64,000 bases of DNA, taken from positions 1,447,027-1,511,026 of the forward strand of contig CM074811.1 in NCBI GenBank assembly GCA_037447605.1, read 5' to 3'. Under the pieces are notes generated by a model that was given only the letters and a program-made list of their open reading frames with translations, ran no database searches and was not told the DNA's origin. Position numbers and translations under genes: made by a program. Within the stretch, counting starts at the first letter, position 1; the number at the start of each line of letters is the position of its first letter. The DNA is from Zygnema circumcarinatum. Its lineage: Eukaryota; Streptophyta; Zygnematophyceae; Zygnematales; Zygnemataceae. Positions 11,930 to 24,818 of this stretch are shown here, in pieces.

Positions 11930-14900
11930 GTTGTGTCTCTGTCTCTGACTCTGGCGCTGGCTCTGGTTGTGGTTGTGGCTCTGTCTCTGTCTCTGGCGCT
12001 GGCTCTGGTTGTGGCTGTGTCTCTGCCTCTGCCTCTGTCTCTGGCGCTGGCTCTGGTTGTGGTTGTGGCTCTGTCTCTGTCTCTGGCGCTGGCTCTGGTT
12101 GTGGCTGTGTCTCTGCCTCTGTCTCTGTCTCTGGCGCTGGCTCTGGTTGTGGCTGTGGCTCTGCTCTGTCTCTGTCTCTGGCGCTGGCTCTGGCCCTGGC
12201 TGTGGTTGTGTCTCTGTCTCTGTCTCTGGCTCTGGCTCTGGCTGTGGTTGTGGCTCTGTCTCTGTCTCTGGCTCTGGCGCTGGCTCTGGTTGTGGCTGTG
12301 TCTCTGCCTCTGCCTCTGTCTCTGGCGCTGGCTCTGGTTGTGGTTGTGGCTCTGTCTCTGTCTCTGGCGCTGGCTCTGGTTGTGGCTGTGGCTCTGCTGC
12401 CTCTGTCTCTGTCTCTGGCGCTGGCCTCTGTCTCTGGCGCTGGCTCTGGTTGTGGTTGTGGCTCTGTCTCTGTCTCTGGCGCTGGCTCTGGTTGTGGCTG
12501 TGGCTCTGTCTCTGTCTCTGGCGCTTGCTCTGGTTGTGGCTGTGTCTCTGCCTCTGTCTCTGTCTCTGGCGCTGGCTGGCTCTGGTTGTGGCTGTGGCTC
12601 TGTCTCTGTCTCTGGCGCTGGCTCTGGTTGTGGCTGTGTCTCTGCCTCTGTCTCTGTCTCTGGCGCTGGCTCTGGTTGTGGTTGTGGCTCTGTCTCTGTC
12701 TCTGGCGCTGGCTCTGGTTGTGGCTGTGTCTCTGCCTCTGCCTCTGTCTCTGGCGCTGGCTCTGGTTGTGGCTGTGGCTCTCTGCCTCTGCCTCTGTCTC
12801 TGGCGCTGGCTCTGGTTGTGGCTGTGGCTCTGTCTCTGTCTCTGGCGCTGGCTCTGGTTGTGGTTCTGCCTCTGTCTCTGTCTCTGGCGCTGGCTCTGGT
12901 TGTGGCTGTGTCTCTGCCTCTGCCTCTGTCTCTGGCGCTGGCTCTGGTTGTGGTTGTGGCTCTGTCTCTGTCTCTGGCGCTGGCTCTGGTTGTGGCTGTG
13001 TCTCTGCTCTGTCTCTGTCTCTGGCGCTGGCTCTGGTTGTGGTTGTGGCTCTGTCTCTGTCTCTGGCGCTGGTTCTGGCTGTGTCTCTGCCTCTGCCTCT
13101 GTCTCTGGCGCTGGCTCTGGTTGTGGCTGTGGCTCTGTCTCTGTCTCTGGCGCTGGCTCTGGTTGTGGTTGTGGCTCTGTCTCTGTCTCTGGCGCTGGCT
13201 CTGGTTGTGGTTGTGGCTCTGGCTCTGTCTCTGGCTCTGGCGCTGGCTCTGTGGCTCTGTCTCTGTCTCTGGCGCTGTCTGGTTGTGGCTGTGTCTCTGC
13301 CTCTGTCTCTGTCTCTGGCGCTGGCTCTGGTTGTGGCTGTGTCTCTGTCTCTGTCTCTGGCTCTGGCTCTGGTTGTGGTTGTGGCTCTGTCTCTGTCTCT
13401 GGCTCTGGTTGTGGTTGTGGCTCTGTCTCTGTCTCTGGCGCTGGCTCTGGTTGTGGCTGTGGCTCTGTCTCTGTCTCTGGCGCTGGCTCTGGTTGTGGCT
13501 GTGTCTCTGACTCTGTCTCTGTCTCTGGCGCTGGCTGTGTGGCTGTGTCTCTGCCTCTGTCTCTGTCTCTGGCGCTGGCTCTGGTTGTGGCTGTGGCTCT
13601 GTCTCTGTCTCTGGCGCTGGCTCTGGTTGTGGTTGTGGCTCTGTCTGGCTCTGTCTCTGTCTCTGGCTCTGGCTCTGGCGCTGGCTGTGGTTGTGGGTGT
13701 GCCTCTGACTCTGGGTCTGGCGCTGGCTCTGGCTGTGGCTGTGTCTCTGCTCTGTCTCTGTCTCTGGCGCTGGCTCTGGTTGTGGTTGTGGCTCTGTCTC
13801 TGTCTCTGGCGCTGGCTCTGGTTGTGGCTGTGGCTCTGTCTCTGTCTCTGGCGCTGGCTCTGGTTGTGGTTGTGGCTCTGTCTCTGTCTCTGGCTCTGGC
13901 GCTGGTTGTGGCTCTGTCTCTGTCTCTGGCGCTGGCTCTGGTTGTGGCTGTGTCTCTGCCTCTGTCTCTGTCTGGCGCTCTCTGGTTGTGGTTGTGGCTC
14001 TGTCTCTGTCTGGTTGTGGCTGTGGCTCTGTCTCTGTCTCTGGCGCTGGCTCTGGTTGTGGCTGTGTCTCTGCCTCTGTCTCTGTCTCTGGCGCTGGCTC
14101 TGGCTCTGGTTGTGGCTGTGGCTCTGTCTCTGTCTCTGGCGCTGGCTCTGGTTGTGGTTGTGGCTCTGTCTCTGTCTCTGGCGCTGGCTCTGGTTGTGGT
14201 GTGGCTCTGTCTCTGTCTCTGGCGCTGGCTCTGGTTGTGGTTGTGGCTCTGTCTCTGTCTCTGGCGCTGGCTCTGGTTGTGGCTGTGTCTCTGTCTCTGC
14301 CTCTGTCTCTGGCGCTGGCTCTGGTTGTGGTTGTGGCTCTGTCTCTGTCTCTGGCGCTGGCTCTGGTTGTGGCTGTGTCTCTGCCTCTGCCTCTGTCTCT
14401 GGCGCTGGCTCTGGGCTGTGTCTCTGCCTCTGCCTCTGTCTCTGGCGCTGGCTCTGGTTGTGGTTGTGGCTCTGTCTCTGTCTCTGGCGCTGGCTCTGGT
14501 TGTGGCTGTGTCTCTGTCTCTGGCTCTGGCTCTGGCGCTGGCTGTGGCCTGTGGTCTGTCTCTGGCGCTGGCTCTGGTTGTGGTTGTGGCTCTGCCTCTG
14601 TCTCTGGCGCTTGCTCTGGTTGTGGCTGTGTCTCTGCCTCTGTCTCTGTCTCTGGCGCTGGCTCTGGTTGTGGCTGTGTCTCTGCCTCTGTCTCTGTCTC
14701 TGGCGCTGGCTCTGGTTGTGGCTGTGGCTCTGTCTCTGTCTCTGGCGCTTGCTCTGGTTGTGGCTGTGTCTCTGCCTCTGCCTCTGTCTCTGGCGCTGGC
14801 TCTGGTTGTGGCTGTGTCTCTGCCTCTGTCTCTGGCGCTGGGCTCTGGTTGTGGCTCTGGCTCTGCCTCTGTCTCTGGCGCTGGCTCTGGTTGTGGCTGT

Positions 14901-17900
14901 GGCTCTGCCTCTGTCTCTGTCTCTGGCGCTGGCTCTGGCTGTGGCTCTGCCTCTGTCTCTGGGTGCTGGCTCTGGTTGTGGTTGTGTCTCTGTCTCTGTC
15001 TCTGTCTGGCGCTGGCTCTGGTTGTGGTTGTGGCTCTGTCTCTGTCTCTGGCGCTGGCTCTGGTTGTGGTTGTGGCTCTGTCTCTGTCTCTGGCGCTGGC
15101 TCTGGTTGTGGCTGTGTCTCTGCCTCTGTCTCTGTCTCTGGCGCTGGCTCTGGTTGTGGTTGTGGCTCTGTCTCTGTCTCTGGCGCTGGCTCTGGTTGTG
15201 GCTGTGTCTCTGCCTCTGTCTCTGTCTCTGGCGCTGGCTCTGGTTGTGGTTGTGGCTCTGTCTCTGTCTCTGGCGCTGGCTCTGGTTGTGGCTGTGTGCT
15301 CTGCGCTGGGCTCTGGCTGTGGTTGTGGTTGTGGCTCTGTCTCTGTCTCTGGCGCTTGCTCTGGTTGTGGCTGTGTCTCTGCCTCTGTCTCTGTCTCTGG
15401 CGCTGGCTCTGGTTGTGGCTGTGTCTCTGCCTCTGCCTCTGTCTCTGGCGCTGGCTCTGGTTGTGGTTGTGGCTCTGTCTCTGTCTCTGGCGCTGGCTCT
15501 GGTTGTGGCTGTGTCTCTGCCTCTGCCTCTGTCTCTGGCGCTGGCTCTGGTTGTGGTTGTGGCTCTGTCTCTGTCTCTGTCTGGTTGTGGCTGTGGCTGT
15601 GCCTCTGCCTCTGTCTCCTGGCGCTGGCTCTGGTTGTGGCTGTGGCTGTGCCTCTGCCTCTGTCTCTGTCTCTGGCGCTGGCTCTGGTTGTGGCTGTGTC
15701 TCTGCCTCTGCCTCTCTGTCTCTGGCTGGCTCTGGTTGTGGTTGTGGCTCTCTCTCTGCCTCTGGCGCTGGCTCTGGCTGTGGTTGTGGCTCTGTCTCTG
15801 TCTCTGGCGCTGGCTCTGGTTGTGGTTGTGGCTCTGTCTCTGTCTCTGTCTCTGGCGCTGGCTCTGGTTGTGGCTGTGTCTCTGCCTCTGCCTCTGTCTC
15901 TGGCGCTGGCTCTGGTTGTGGCTGTGGCTCTGTCTCTGTCTCTGGCGCTTGCTCTGGTTGTGGCTGTGTCTCTGCCTCTGTCTCTGTCTCTGGCGCTGGC
16001 TCTGGTTGTGGCTGTGGCTCTGTCTCTGTCTCTGGCGCTGGCTCTGGTTGTGGTTGTGGCTCTGTCTCTGTCTCTGGCGCTGGCTCTGGTTGTGGCTGTG
16101 GCTCTGTCTCTGTCTCTGGCGCTGGCTCTGGTTGTGGTTCTGCCTCTGTCTCTGTCTCTGGCGCTGGCTCTGGTTGTGGCTGTGTCTCTGCCTCTGCCTC
16201 TGTCTCTGGCGCTGGCTCTGGTTGTGGTTGTGGCTCTGTCTCTGTCTCTGGCGCTGGCTCTGGTTGTGGCTGTGTCTCTGCCTCTGCCTCTGTCTCTGGC
16301 GCTGGCTCTGGTTGTGGTTGTGGCTCTGTCTCTGTCTCTGGCGCTTGCTCTGGTTGTGGCTGTGTCTCTGCCTCTGTCTCTCTGTCTCTGGCGCTGGCTC
16401 TGGTTGTGGTTGTGGGTTGTGGTTGTGGCTCTGTTCTCTCTGTCTCTGGCGCTGGCTCTGGTTGTGGCTGTGTCTCTGCCTCTGCCTCTGTCTCTGGCGC
16501 TGGCTCTGGTTGTGGTTGTGGCTCTGTCTCTGTCTCTGGCGCTGGCTCTGGTTGTGGCTGTGTCTCTGCCTCTGTCTCTGTCTCTGGCGCTGGCTCTGGT
16601 TGTGGTTGTGGCTCTGTCTCTGTCTCTGTCTCTGTCTCTGGCGCTGGCTCTGGTTGTGGTTGTGGCTCTGTCTCTGTCTCTGGCGCTGGCTCTGGTTGTG
16701 GCTGTGGCTCTGTCTCTGTCTGTGGCTCTGTCTGTCTGTCTCTGGCTCTGGCTCTGGTTGTGGCTGTGTCTCTGCCTCTGTCTCTGTCTCTGGCGCTGGC
16801 TCTGGTTGTGGCTGTGGCTCTGTCTCTGTCTCTGGCGCTGGCTCTGGTTGTGGTTGTGGCTCTGTCTCTGTCTCTGGCTCTGGCTCTGTCTCTGTCTCTG
16901 TCTGGCGCTGGCTCTGGTTGTGGCTGTGTCTCTGCCTCTGTCTCTGTCTCTGGCGCTGGCTCTGGTTGTGGCTGTGGCTCTGTCTCTGTCTCTGGCGCTG
17001 GCTCTGGTTGTGGTTGTGGCTCTGTCTCTGTCTCTGGCGCTGGCTCTGGTTGTGGCTGTGGCTCTGTCTCTGTCTCTGGCGCTGGCTCTGGTAGTGGCTG
17101 TGTCTCTGCCTCTGCCTCTGTCTCTGGCGCTGGCTCTGGTTGTGGTTGTGGCTCTGTCTCTGTCTCTGGCGCTGGCTCTGGTTGTGGCTGTGTCTCTGCC
17201 TCTGTCTCTGTCTCTGGCGCTGGCTCTGGTTGTGGTTGTGGCTCTGTCTCTGTCTCTGGCGCTGGCTCTGGTTGTGGCTGTGTCTCTGCCTCTGTCTCTG
17301 TCTCTGGCGCTGGCTCTGGTTGTGGTTGTGGCTCTGTCTCTGTCTCTGGCGCTGGCTCTGGTTGTGGCTGTGTCTCTGCCTCTGTCTCTGTCTCTGGCGC
17401 TGGCTCTGGTTGTGGTTCTGGCTCTGTCTCTGTCTCTGGCGCTGGCTGTGGTTCTGGCTGTGTCTCTGCCTCTGTCTCTGGCTCTGGCTCTGGTTGTGGT
17501 TGTGGCTCTGTCTCTGTCTCTGGCGCTGGCTCTGGTTGTGGCTGTGTCTCTGCTCTGTCTCTGTCTCTGGCGCTGGCTCTGGTTGTGGTTGTGGCTCTGT
17601 CTCTGTCTCTGGCGCTTGCTCTGGTTGTGGCTGTGTCTCTGCCTCTGTCTCTGTCTCTGGCGCTGGCTCTGGTTGTGGCTTGTGGCTCTGTCTCTGGTTG
17701 TGGTTGTGGCTCTGTCTCTGTCTCTGGCGCTGGCTCTGGTTGTGGCTGTGTCTCTGCCTCTGCCTCTGTCTCTGGCGCTGGCTCTGGTTGTGGCTGTGTC
17801 TCTGCCTCTGTCTCTGTCTCTGGCGCTGGCTCTGGTTGTGGTTGTGGCTCTGTCTCTGTCTCTGGCGCTTGCTCTGGTTGTGGCTGTGTCTCTGCCTCTG

Positions 17901-20900
17901 TCTCTGTCTCTGGCGCTGGCTCTGGTTGTGGCTGTGTCTCTGCCTCTGTCTCTGTCTCTGGCGCTGGCTCTGGTTGTGGTTGTGGCTCTGTCTCTGTCTC
18001 TGTCTCTGGCGCTTGCTCTGGTTGTGGCTGTGTCTCTGCCTCTGCCTCTGTCTCTGGCGCTGGCTCTGGTTGTGGCTGTGTCTCTGCCTCTGCCTCTGTC
18101 TCTGGCGCTGGCTCTGGTTGTGGCTGTGGCTCTGTCTCTGTCTCTGGCGCTGGCTCTGGTTGTGGTTGTGGCTCTGTCTCTGTCTCTGGCGCTGGCTCTG
18201 GTTGTGGCTGTGGCTCTGTCTCTGTCTCTGGCGCTGGCTCTGGTTGTGGTTGTGGCTCTGTCTCTGTCTCTGTCGCTGGCGCTGGCTCTGGTTGTGGCTC
18301 TGTCTCTGTGTCTCTGTCTCTGGCGCTGGCTCTGGTTGTGGCTGTGTCTCTGCCTCTGTCTCTGGCTGGCTCTGGTTGTGGCTGTGGCTCTGGTCTGCCT
18401 CTGTCTCTGGCGCTGGCTCTGGTTGTGGTTGTGGCTCTGTCTCTGTCTCTGGCGCTGGCTCTGGTTGTGGCTGTGTCTCTGCCTCTGCCTCTGTCTCTGG
18501 CGCTGGCTGTGGCTGTGCCTCTGCCTCTGTCTCTGGCGCTGGCTCTGGTTGTGGCTGTGTCTCTGCCTCTGTCTCTGTCTCTGGCGCTGGCTCTGGTTGT
18601 GGCTGTGTCTCTGCCTCTGTCTCTGTCTCTGGCGCTGGCTCTGGTTGTGGTTGTGGCTCTGTCTCTGTCTCTGGCGCTGGCTCTGGTTGTGGCTGTGTCT
18701 CTGCCTCTGCCTCTGTCTCTGGCGCTGGCTCTGGTTGTGGTTGTGGCTCTGTCTCTGTCTCTGGCGCTGGCTCTGGTTGTGGTGTGTGGCTCTGGCGCTG
18801 GCTATGGTTGTGGTTGTGGCTCTGTATCTGTCTGTGGAGCTGGCTCTGGTTGTGGCTGTGTCTCTGCCTCTACCTCTGTCTCTAGCGCTGGCTCTGGTTG
18901 TAGTTTGTGGCTCTGTCTCTCTGTCTCTGGCGCTGGCTCTGGTTGTGGCTGTGTCTCTGCCTCTGTCTGGCGCTGGCTCTGGTTGTGGTTCTGCCTCTGT
19001 CTCTCTCTGTCTCTGGCGCTGGCTCTGGTTGTGGCTGTGTCTCTGCACCTCTGCCTCTGTCTCTGGCGCTGGCTCTGGTTGTGTTTGTGGCTCTGCCTCT
19101 GTCTCTGGCGCTGGCTCTGGTTGTGGCTGTGTCTCTGCCTCTGCCTCTGTCTCTGGCGCTGGCTCTGGTTGTGGTTGTGGCTCTGTCTCTGTCTCTGGCG
19201 CTGGCTCTGGTTGTGGCTGTGTCTCTGCCTCTGTCTCTGTCTCTGGCGCTGGCTCTGGTTGTGGCTGTGTCTCTGCCTCTGTCTCTGTCTCTGGCGCTGG
19301 CTCTGGTTGTGGTTGTGGCTCTGTGTCTCTGGCTCTGGCGCTGGCTCTGGTTGTGGCTGTGGCTCTGCCTCTGTCTCTGTCTGGCTCTGGTTCTGGTTGT
19401 GGCTCTGCCTCTGTCTCTGTCTCTGGCGCTGGCTCTGGTTGTGGCTGTGTCTCTGCCTCTGTCTCTGTCTCTGGCGCTGGCTGGTTGTGGTTGTGGCTCT
19501 GTCTCTGTCTCTGGCGCTGGCTCTGGTTGTGGCTGTGTCTCTGCCTCTGCCTCTGTCTCTGGCGCTGGCTCTGGTTGTGGTTGTGGCTCTGTCTCTGTCT
19601 CTGGCGCTGGCTCTGGTTGTGGCTGTGTCTCTGCCTCTGTCTCTGTCTCTGGCGCTGGCTCTGGTTGTGGTTGTGGCTCTGTCTCTGTCTCTGGCGCTGG
19701 CTCTGGTTGTGGCTGTGTCTCTGCCTCTGCTCTGTCTCTGGCGCTGGCTCTGGTTGCTCTGTCTCTGTCTCTGGCGCTGGCTCTGGTTGTGGCTGTGTCT
19801 CTGCCTCTGCCTCTGTCTCTGGCGCTGGCTCTGGTTGTGGTTGTGGCTCTGTCTCTGTCTCTGGCGCTGGCTCTGGTTGTGGCTGTGGCTCTGTCTCTGT
19901 CTCTGGCGCTGGCTCTGGTTGTGGTTGTGGCTCTGTCTCTGTCTCTGGCGCTGGCTCTGGTTGTGGCTGTGTCTCTGCCTCTGTCTCTGTCTCTGGCGCT
20001 GGCTCTGGTTGTGGTTGTGGCTCTGTCTCTGTCTCTGGCGCTGGCTCTGGTTGTGGCTGTGTCTCTGCCTCTGTCTCTGTCTCTGGCGCTGGCTCTGGTT
20101 GTGGCTGTGGCTCTGTCTCTGGTTGTGGTTGTGGCTGTGGTCTCTGGCTGGCTCTGGTTGTGGCTGTGTCTCTCTGCCTCTGTCTCTGTCTCTGGCGCTG
20201 GCTCTGGTTGTGGCTGTGGCTCTGTCTCTGTCTCTGGCGCTGGCTCTGGTTGTGGTTGTGGCTCTGTCTCTGTCTCTGGCGCTGGCTCTGGTTGTGGTTG
20301 TGGCTGTGGCTCTGTCTCTGGCGCTGGCTCTGGTTGTGGCTGTGTGTCTCTGCCTCTGTCTCTCTGTCTCTGGCGCTGGCTCTGGTTGTGGCTGTGTCTC
20401 TGCCTCTGTCTCTGTCTCTGGCGCTGGCTCTGGTTGTGGGTGTGGCTCTGTCTCTGTCTCTGGCGCTGGCTCTGGTTGTGGTTGTGTGGCTCTGTCTCTC
20501 TGTCTCTGGCGCTTTGGCTCTGGTTGTGTGGCTGTGTCTCTGTCTCTGCCTCTGTCTCTGTCTCTGGCGCTGGCTCTGGTTGTGGTTGTGGCTCTGTCTC
20601 TGTCTCTGGCGCTGGCTCTGGTTGTGGCTGTGTCTCTGCCTCTGTCTCTGTCTCTGGCGCTGGCTCTGGTTGTGGTTGTGGCTCTGTCTCTGTCTCTGGC
20701 GCTGGCTCTGGTTGTGGCTGTGTCTCTGCCTCTGTCTCTGTCTCTGGCGCTGGCTCTGGTTGTGGTTGTGGCTCTGCCTCTGTCTCTGGCGCTGGCTCTG
20801 GTTGTGGCTGTGTCTCTGCCTCTGTCTCTGTCTCTGGCGCTGGCTCTGGTTGTGGTTGTGGCTCTGTCTCTGTCTCTGGCGCTGGCTCTGGTTGTGGCTG

Positions 20901-22946
20901 TGTCTCTGCCTCTGCCTCTGTCTCTGGCGCTGGCTCTGGATGTGGTTGTGGCTCTGTCTCTGCCTCTGTCTCTGGCCTCTGTCTGTGGTCTCTGTCTCTG
21001 TCTCTGGCGCTGGCTCTGGTTGTGGCTGTGTCTCTGCCTCTGCCTCTGTCTCTGGCGCTGGCTCTGGTTGTGGTTGTGGCTCTGTCTCTGTCTCTGGCGC
21101 TGGCTCTGGTTGTGGCTGTGTCTCTGCCTCTGCTCTGTCTCTGGCGCTGGCTCTGGTTGTGGTTGTGGCTCTGTCTCTGTCTCTGGCGCTGGCTCTGGTT
21201 GTGGCTGTGCCTCTGTCTCTGTCTCTGGCGCTGGCTCTGGTTGTGGTTGTGGCTCTGTCTCTGTCTCTGGCGCTGGCTCTGGTTGTGGTTGTGGCTGTGG
21301 CTCTGCCTCTGTCTCTGTCTCTGGCGCTGGCTCTGGTTGTGGCTGTGTCTCTGCCTCTGCCTCTGTCTCTGGCGCTGGCTCTGGTTGTGGTTGTGGCTCT
21401 GTCTCTGTCTCTGGCGCTGGCTCTGGTTGTGGCTGTGTCTCTGCCTCTGCCTCTGTCTCTGGCTGTGTCTCTGCCTCTGTCTCTGTCTCTGGCGCTGGCT
21501 CTGGTTGTGGTTGTGTCTCTGCCTCTGTCTCTGGCGCTGGCTCTGGTTGTGGCTGTGTCTCTGCCTCTGTCTCTGTCTCTGGCGCTGGCTCTGGTTGTGG
21601 CTGTGTCTCTCTGCTCTGTCTCTGTCTCTGTCTCTGGCGCTGGCTCTGGTTGTGGGTGTGGGCTCTGTCTCTGTCTCTGGCGCTGGCTCTGGTTGTGGCT
21701 GTGTCTCTGCCTCTGCCTCTGTCTCTGGCGCTGGCTCTGGTTGTGGCTGTGTCTCTGCCTCTGCCTCTGTCTCTGTCTCTGGTTGTGGCTGTGTCTCTGC
21801 CTCTGTCTCTGTCTCTGGCGCTGGCTCTGGTTGTGGCTGTGTCTCTGCCTCTGCCTCTGTCTCTGGCGCTGGCTCTGGTTGTGGTTGTGGCTCTGTCTCT
21901 GTCTCTAGCGCTGGCTCTGGTTGTGGCTGTGTCTCTGCCTCTGCCTCTGTCTCTGTCTCTGCGCTGGCTCTGGTTGTGGCTCTGTCTCTGCCTCTGCCTC
22001 TGTCTCTGTCTCTGGCGCTGGCTCTGGTTGTGGCTGTGGCTCTGTCTCTGTCTCTGTCTCTAGCGCTGGCTCTGGTTGTGGCTGTGTCTCTCTGCCTCTG
22101 TCTCTGGCGCTGGCTCTGGTTGTGGTTGTGGCTCTGTCTCTGTCTCTGTCTCTGTCTCTGGCGCTGGCTCTGGTTGTGGCTGTGGGCTCTGTCTCTGTCT
22201 CTGGCGCTGGCTCTGGTTGTGGCTGTGGCTCTGTCTCTGTCTCTCTGTCTCTGGCGCTGGCTCTGGTTGTGGTTCTGGTCTCTGTGCTGGCTCTGGTGTG
22301 GCTGTGCCTCTGCCTCTGTCTCTGGCGCTGGCTCTGGTTGTGGTTGTGGCTCTGCCTCTGTCTCTGTCTCTGGCGCTGGCTCTGGTTGTGGTTGTGGCTG
22401 TGTCTCTGCCTCTGTCTCTGTCTCTGGCGCTGGCTCTGGTTGTGGTTGTGGCTCTGCCTCTGCCTCTGTCTCTCTGGCGCTGGCTCTGGTTGTGGTTGTG
22501 GTTCTGTCTCTGTCTCTGTCTCTGTCTCTAGCGCTGGCTCTGGTTGTGGCTGTCTCTGCCTCTGCCTCTGTCTCTCTGTCTCTGTCTCTGTGGCGCTGGC
22601 TCTGGATTTGTGGTTGTGGCTCTCTGTCTCTGTCTCTCTGGCGCTGGCTCTGTGGTTGTGGCTGTGTCTCTGCCTCTGCCTCTGTCTCTGTCTGGCGCTG
22701 GCTCTGGATGTGGTTGTGGCTCTGTCTCTGTCTCTGGCGCTTGCTCTGGTTGTGGCTGTGTCTCTGCCTCTGCCACTGTCTCTGGCGCTGGCTCTGGTTG
22801 TGGTTGTGGCTCTGTCTCTGTCTCTGGCGCTGGCTCTGGTTGTGGCTGTGTCTCTGCCTCTGTCTCTGTCTCTGGCGCTGGCTCTGGTTGTGGCTGTGGC
22901 TCTGTCTCTGTCTCTGGCGCTGGCTCTGGTTGTGGCTGTGGCTCTT
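11930..22946. repeat. 11-kb hexamer-derived satellite with 42/48-bp higher-order units
   Basis: Nearly all of this stretch is built from hexamers ending in TG: TCTCTG, GCGCTG, GCTCTG, GTTGTG, GCTGTG and CCTCTG. Counting from one GCGCTG to the next, blocks have seven hexamers (42 bp) or eight (48 bp), and they often alternate to give a period of about 90 bp. That implies roughly 240 blocks. Hexamers are two codons long and contain no stop word, so very long frames stay open on both strands. One strand reads Gln/Arg/Ser/His or Arg/Asp/Ala/Thr repeats and the other Leu/Ala/Val/Ser repeats. Scattered indels that are not multiples of three move the pattern between frames. That behaviour fits a satellite, not a selected protein. 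It lies between the 3' end of the HIT gene and the 5' end of formin 1. Confidence 0.95.
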
Positions 22947-23251
22947 CGCCTGGAGATGGGGTGGGGCTGAAGGGGGGGAGGGAGGGCACATGCTGGGCAT
23001 GGCAGTCGTGCAGTTTCTCGCCCTGTGCTTGCACGCCTCTCAGAGAGGAAGCAGTTCCATACAGCAAGGGAGCAGCGATTGAGGGGATTCAAAGGACGGT
23101 GTTGACACCCTCTATAAGTTTTAGCTTCACGAATAACGGGACTGAAAACGCAGACAAGAAGAACCCGAAATTGAAATGTTTTATTGTTAAATTTGCACTT
23201 CATAAGTAAGAATGAAGTCGGAATGAAGAATATTGAATGTTTGCGGGAGGA

Positions 23252-24818
23252 TTACAAGTTTGAAGAACCCCCCAGTGACTGCACGATCAAAGCCTTCACG
23301 CTCTCTGCTTCTTTATGTTGAATTTTGGGTCCGCTCTTACTGTACTTCACAAGACCTGCACACATTCACAGGACAGATATGGGAGACCAGGCAACAGGGT
23401 TATTCTCTACGATAATATCTGCCTTATTCTGACAGTATTTCGCAAATATGTGTTCTGGTCAAGATGACAAATGAGGAGCTTCATAGACAGCGCTGTGAAT
23501 GGAAACTTCAGGTGAAGTTGAAAAGCAGAAGCAACACAGAGCAAGCAGGCTAGCGAGAGAAAAAGACAGCTATGTTTCAGTGGAATCAAACGCATAAAAA
23601 CTTTAAGAACCTCGCATCTATGTTCACAGGATCGTACCATCTCCATCAAATCTTGGAATGACGTGGAAGTGGACATGATACACAACTTGCCCTGCTGGCG
23701 CTCCATTATTCTGCCACAGGAAAAAAAAAAGGTCTAGTTATATTGCAGAACAGCATCTGCCGATTGACATTCAAAACACATTAAAAATTCTTCACGAATC
23801 TGTCCTTGCCCTCCTATTCACATTTACCCACTTCAAGACTCCCATGCTGAAACTATAGGACACGCTGACACTGGACCTGAAACAGTGCAAGTGAAAATAA
23901 TGCAGGCAGTGGGGAAGTAGTAGTAATAATAATAGTAATAATAATAATAATAATACTAGTAGTAGTTGTGATTTCCCTACTTGCACAACGTTAATTCCTT
24001 CAGCCCCCGTTATCATCTGCACAGCTTGGACCAGCTGCGGCAGCAGTTTGAACACCTCTGCGGCTTCGTTGGCAGGAATGTCACCCATGAAAGGATAGTA
24101 CTGATTGAGTTAAGGCATCTGCCAGAGACAATCATCGACAGGAGTCCGCAAGCATTTTCCAGAGCCTCACAATCAAGGCAATGCAAGCCTCATTCACAGC
24201 TTTAAGTTTGGTCATATGAATCTTCAACCAGCTGGAAACAATGCAAATTCGCAGGGCATTTCAACTTCGCGACAGTTACCTGGAATATTTTTTTTGGAAA
24301 GGAAAGTGATCCACTTGTAGGATACAAGACAATAGTTTCTCCAAGGGGACTTAATTCAGTGGACCACGCTGATGTAAGAGTTTCAAGTCCCTCTCTCCGG
24401 AAAGGATATGTGTTTCTTGGGAATAAGGAGGCAATGGCCAAGAGCCATCGGATAGAGATCCAGGAACGCGAGAGCATGCTCTGTCTCCAGCACCTTGTAA
24501 GATGGGATTGTACCTTCCCTGATCTGCATATGCGCGGCAACACACTTCACTTCTACGGTCCTCCAGACAATTCAAAACTTTTGGATCCAGTCCATACTTG
24601 TGCACACTTCACATTGTGAGGCTGTTACAAAGGTGCTTATGAGAGACATTATACTTAAGCCCAAAAACTAGGTGGCGGTGGCTATCATCACTGGTGCTGA
24701 GTTGTGAGCTATGTCGACTATACTAGTATTTTGGCAAGGAGACAGGCTGTTTCCTCACCTTGCAGAAGATGCAAGCATCAGGTCCATGTCCAGCAACAAG
24801 TCCCTTAGTTTCCGCCAT
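23252..24818 (-). CDS. HIT-family (HINT-like) nucleotide phosphoramidase, five exons
   Basis: A histidine-triad protein of 155 aa, expected to hydrolyse nucleoside phosphoramidates or related nucleotide conjugates. Exons (minus strand): 24818-24759, 24523-24410, 24097-23981, 23710-23638, 23355-23252. The catalytic motif HVHFHVI appears in exon 4 (about residues 109-115), preceded by NNGAPAGQ. The start region carries a CIFCK motif, as in many HIT proteins with a Cys pair. Exon 2 contains the usual [19 protein letters not shown] segment. The other introns are GT-AG. Intron 2 (24409-24098) fits only as an AT-AC intron with U12-type signals, because the exon otherwise runs into a stop after PKKH. 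Phases close without gaps. The closest family known to me is plant HINT3/HNT-type proteins. Intron 3 contains an AGT/AAT microsatellite. Confidence 0.87.
23918..23966. repeat. AGT/AAT trinucleotide microsatellite
   Basis: A run of AGT and AAT/AATAAT triplets lies inside intron 3 of the HIT gene. Confidence 0.8.

Noticed and set aside
11663-23209. Very long open frames (up to about 3300 codons) on both strands
   Set aside because: They follow from a stop-free hexamer repeat; all are low complexity, overlap on both strands, and change frame-pattern at random indels. No unique N- or C-terminal domain exists.
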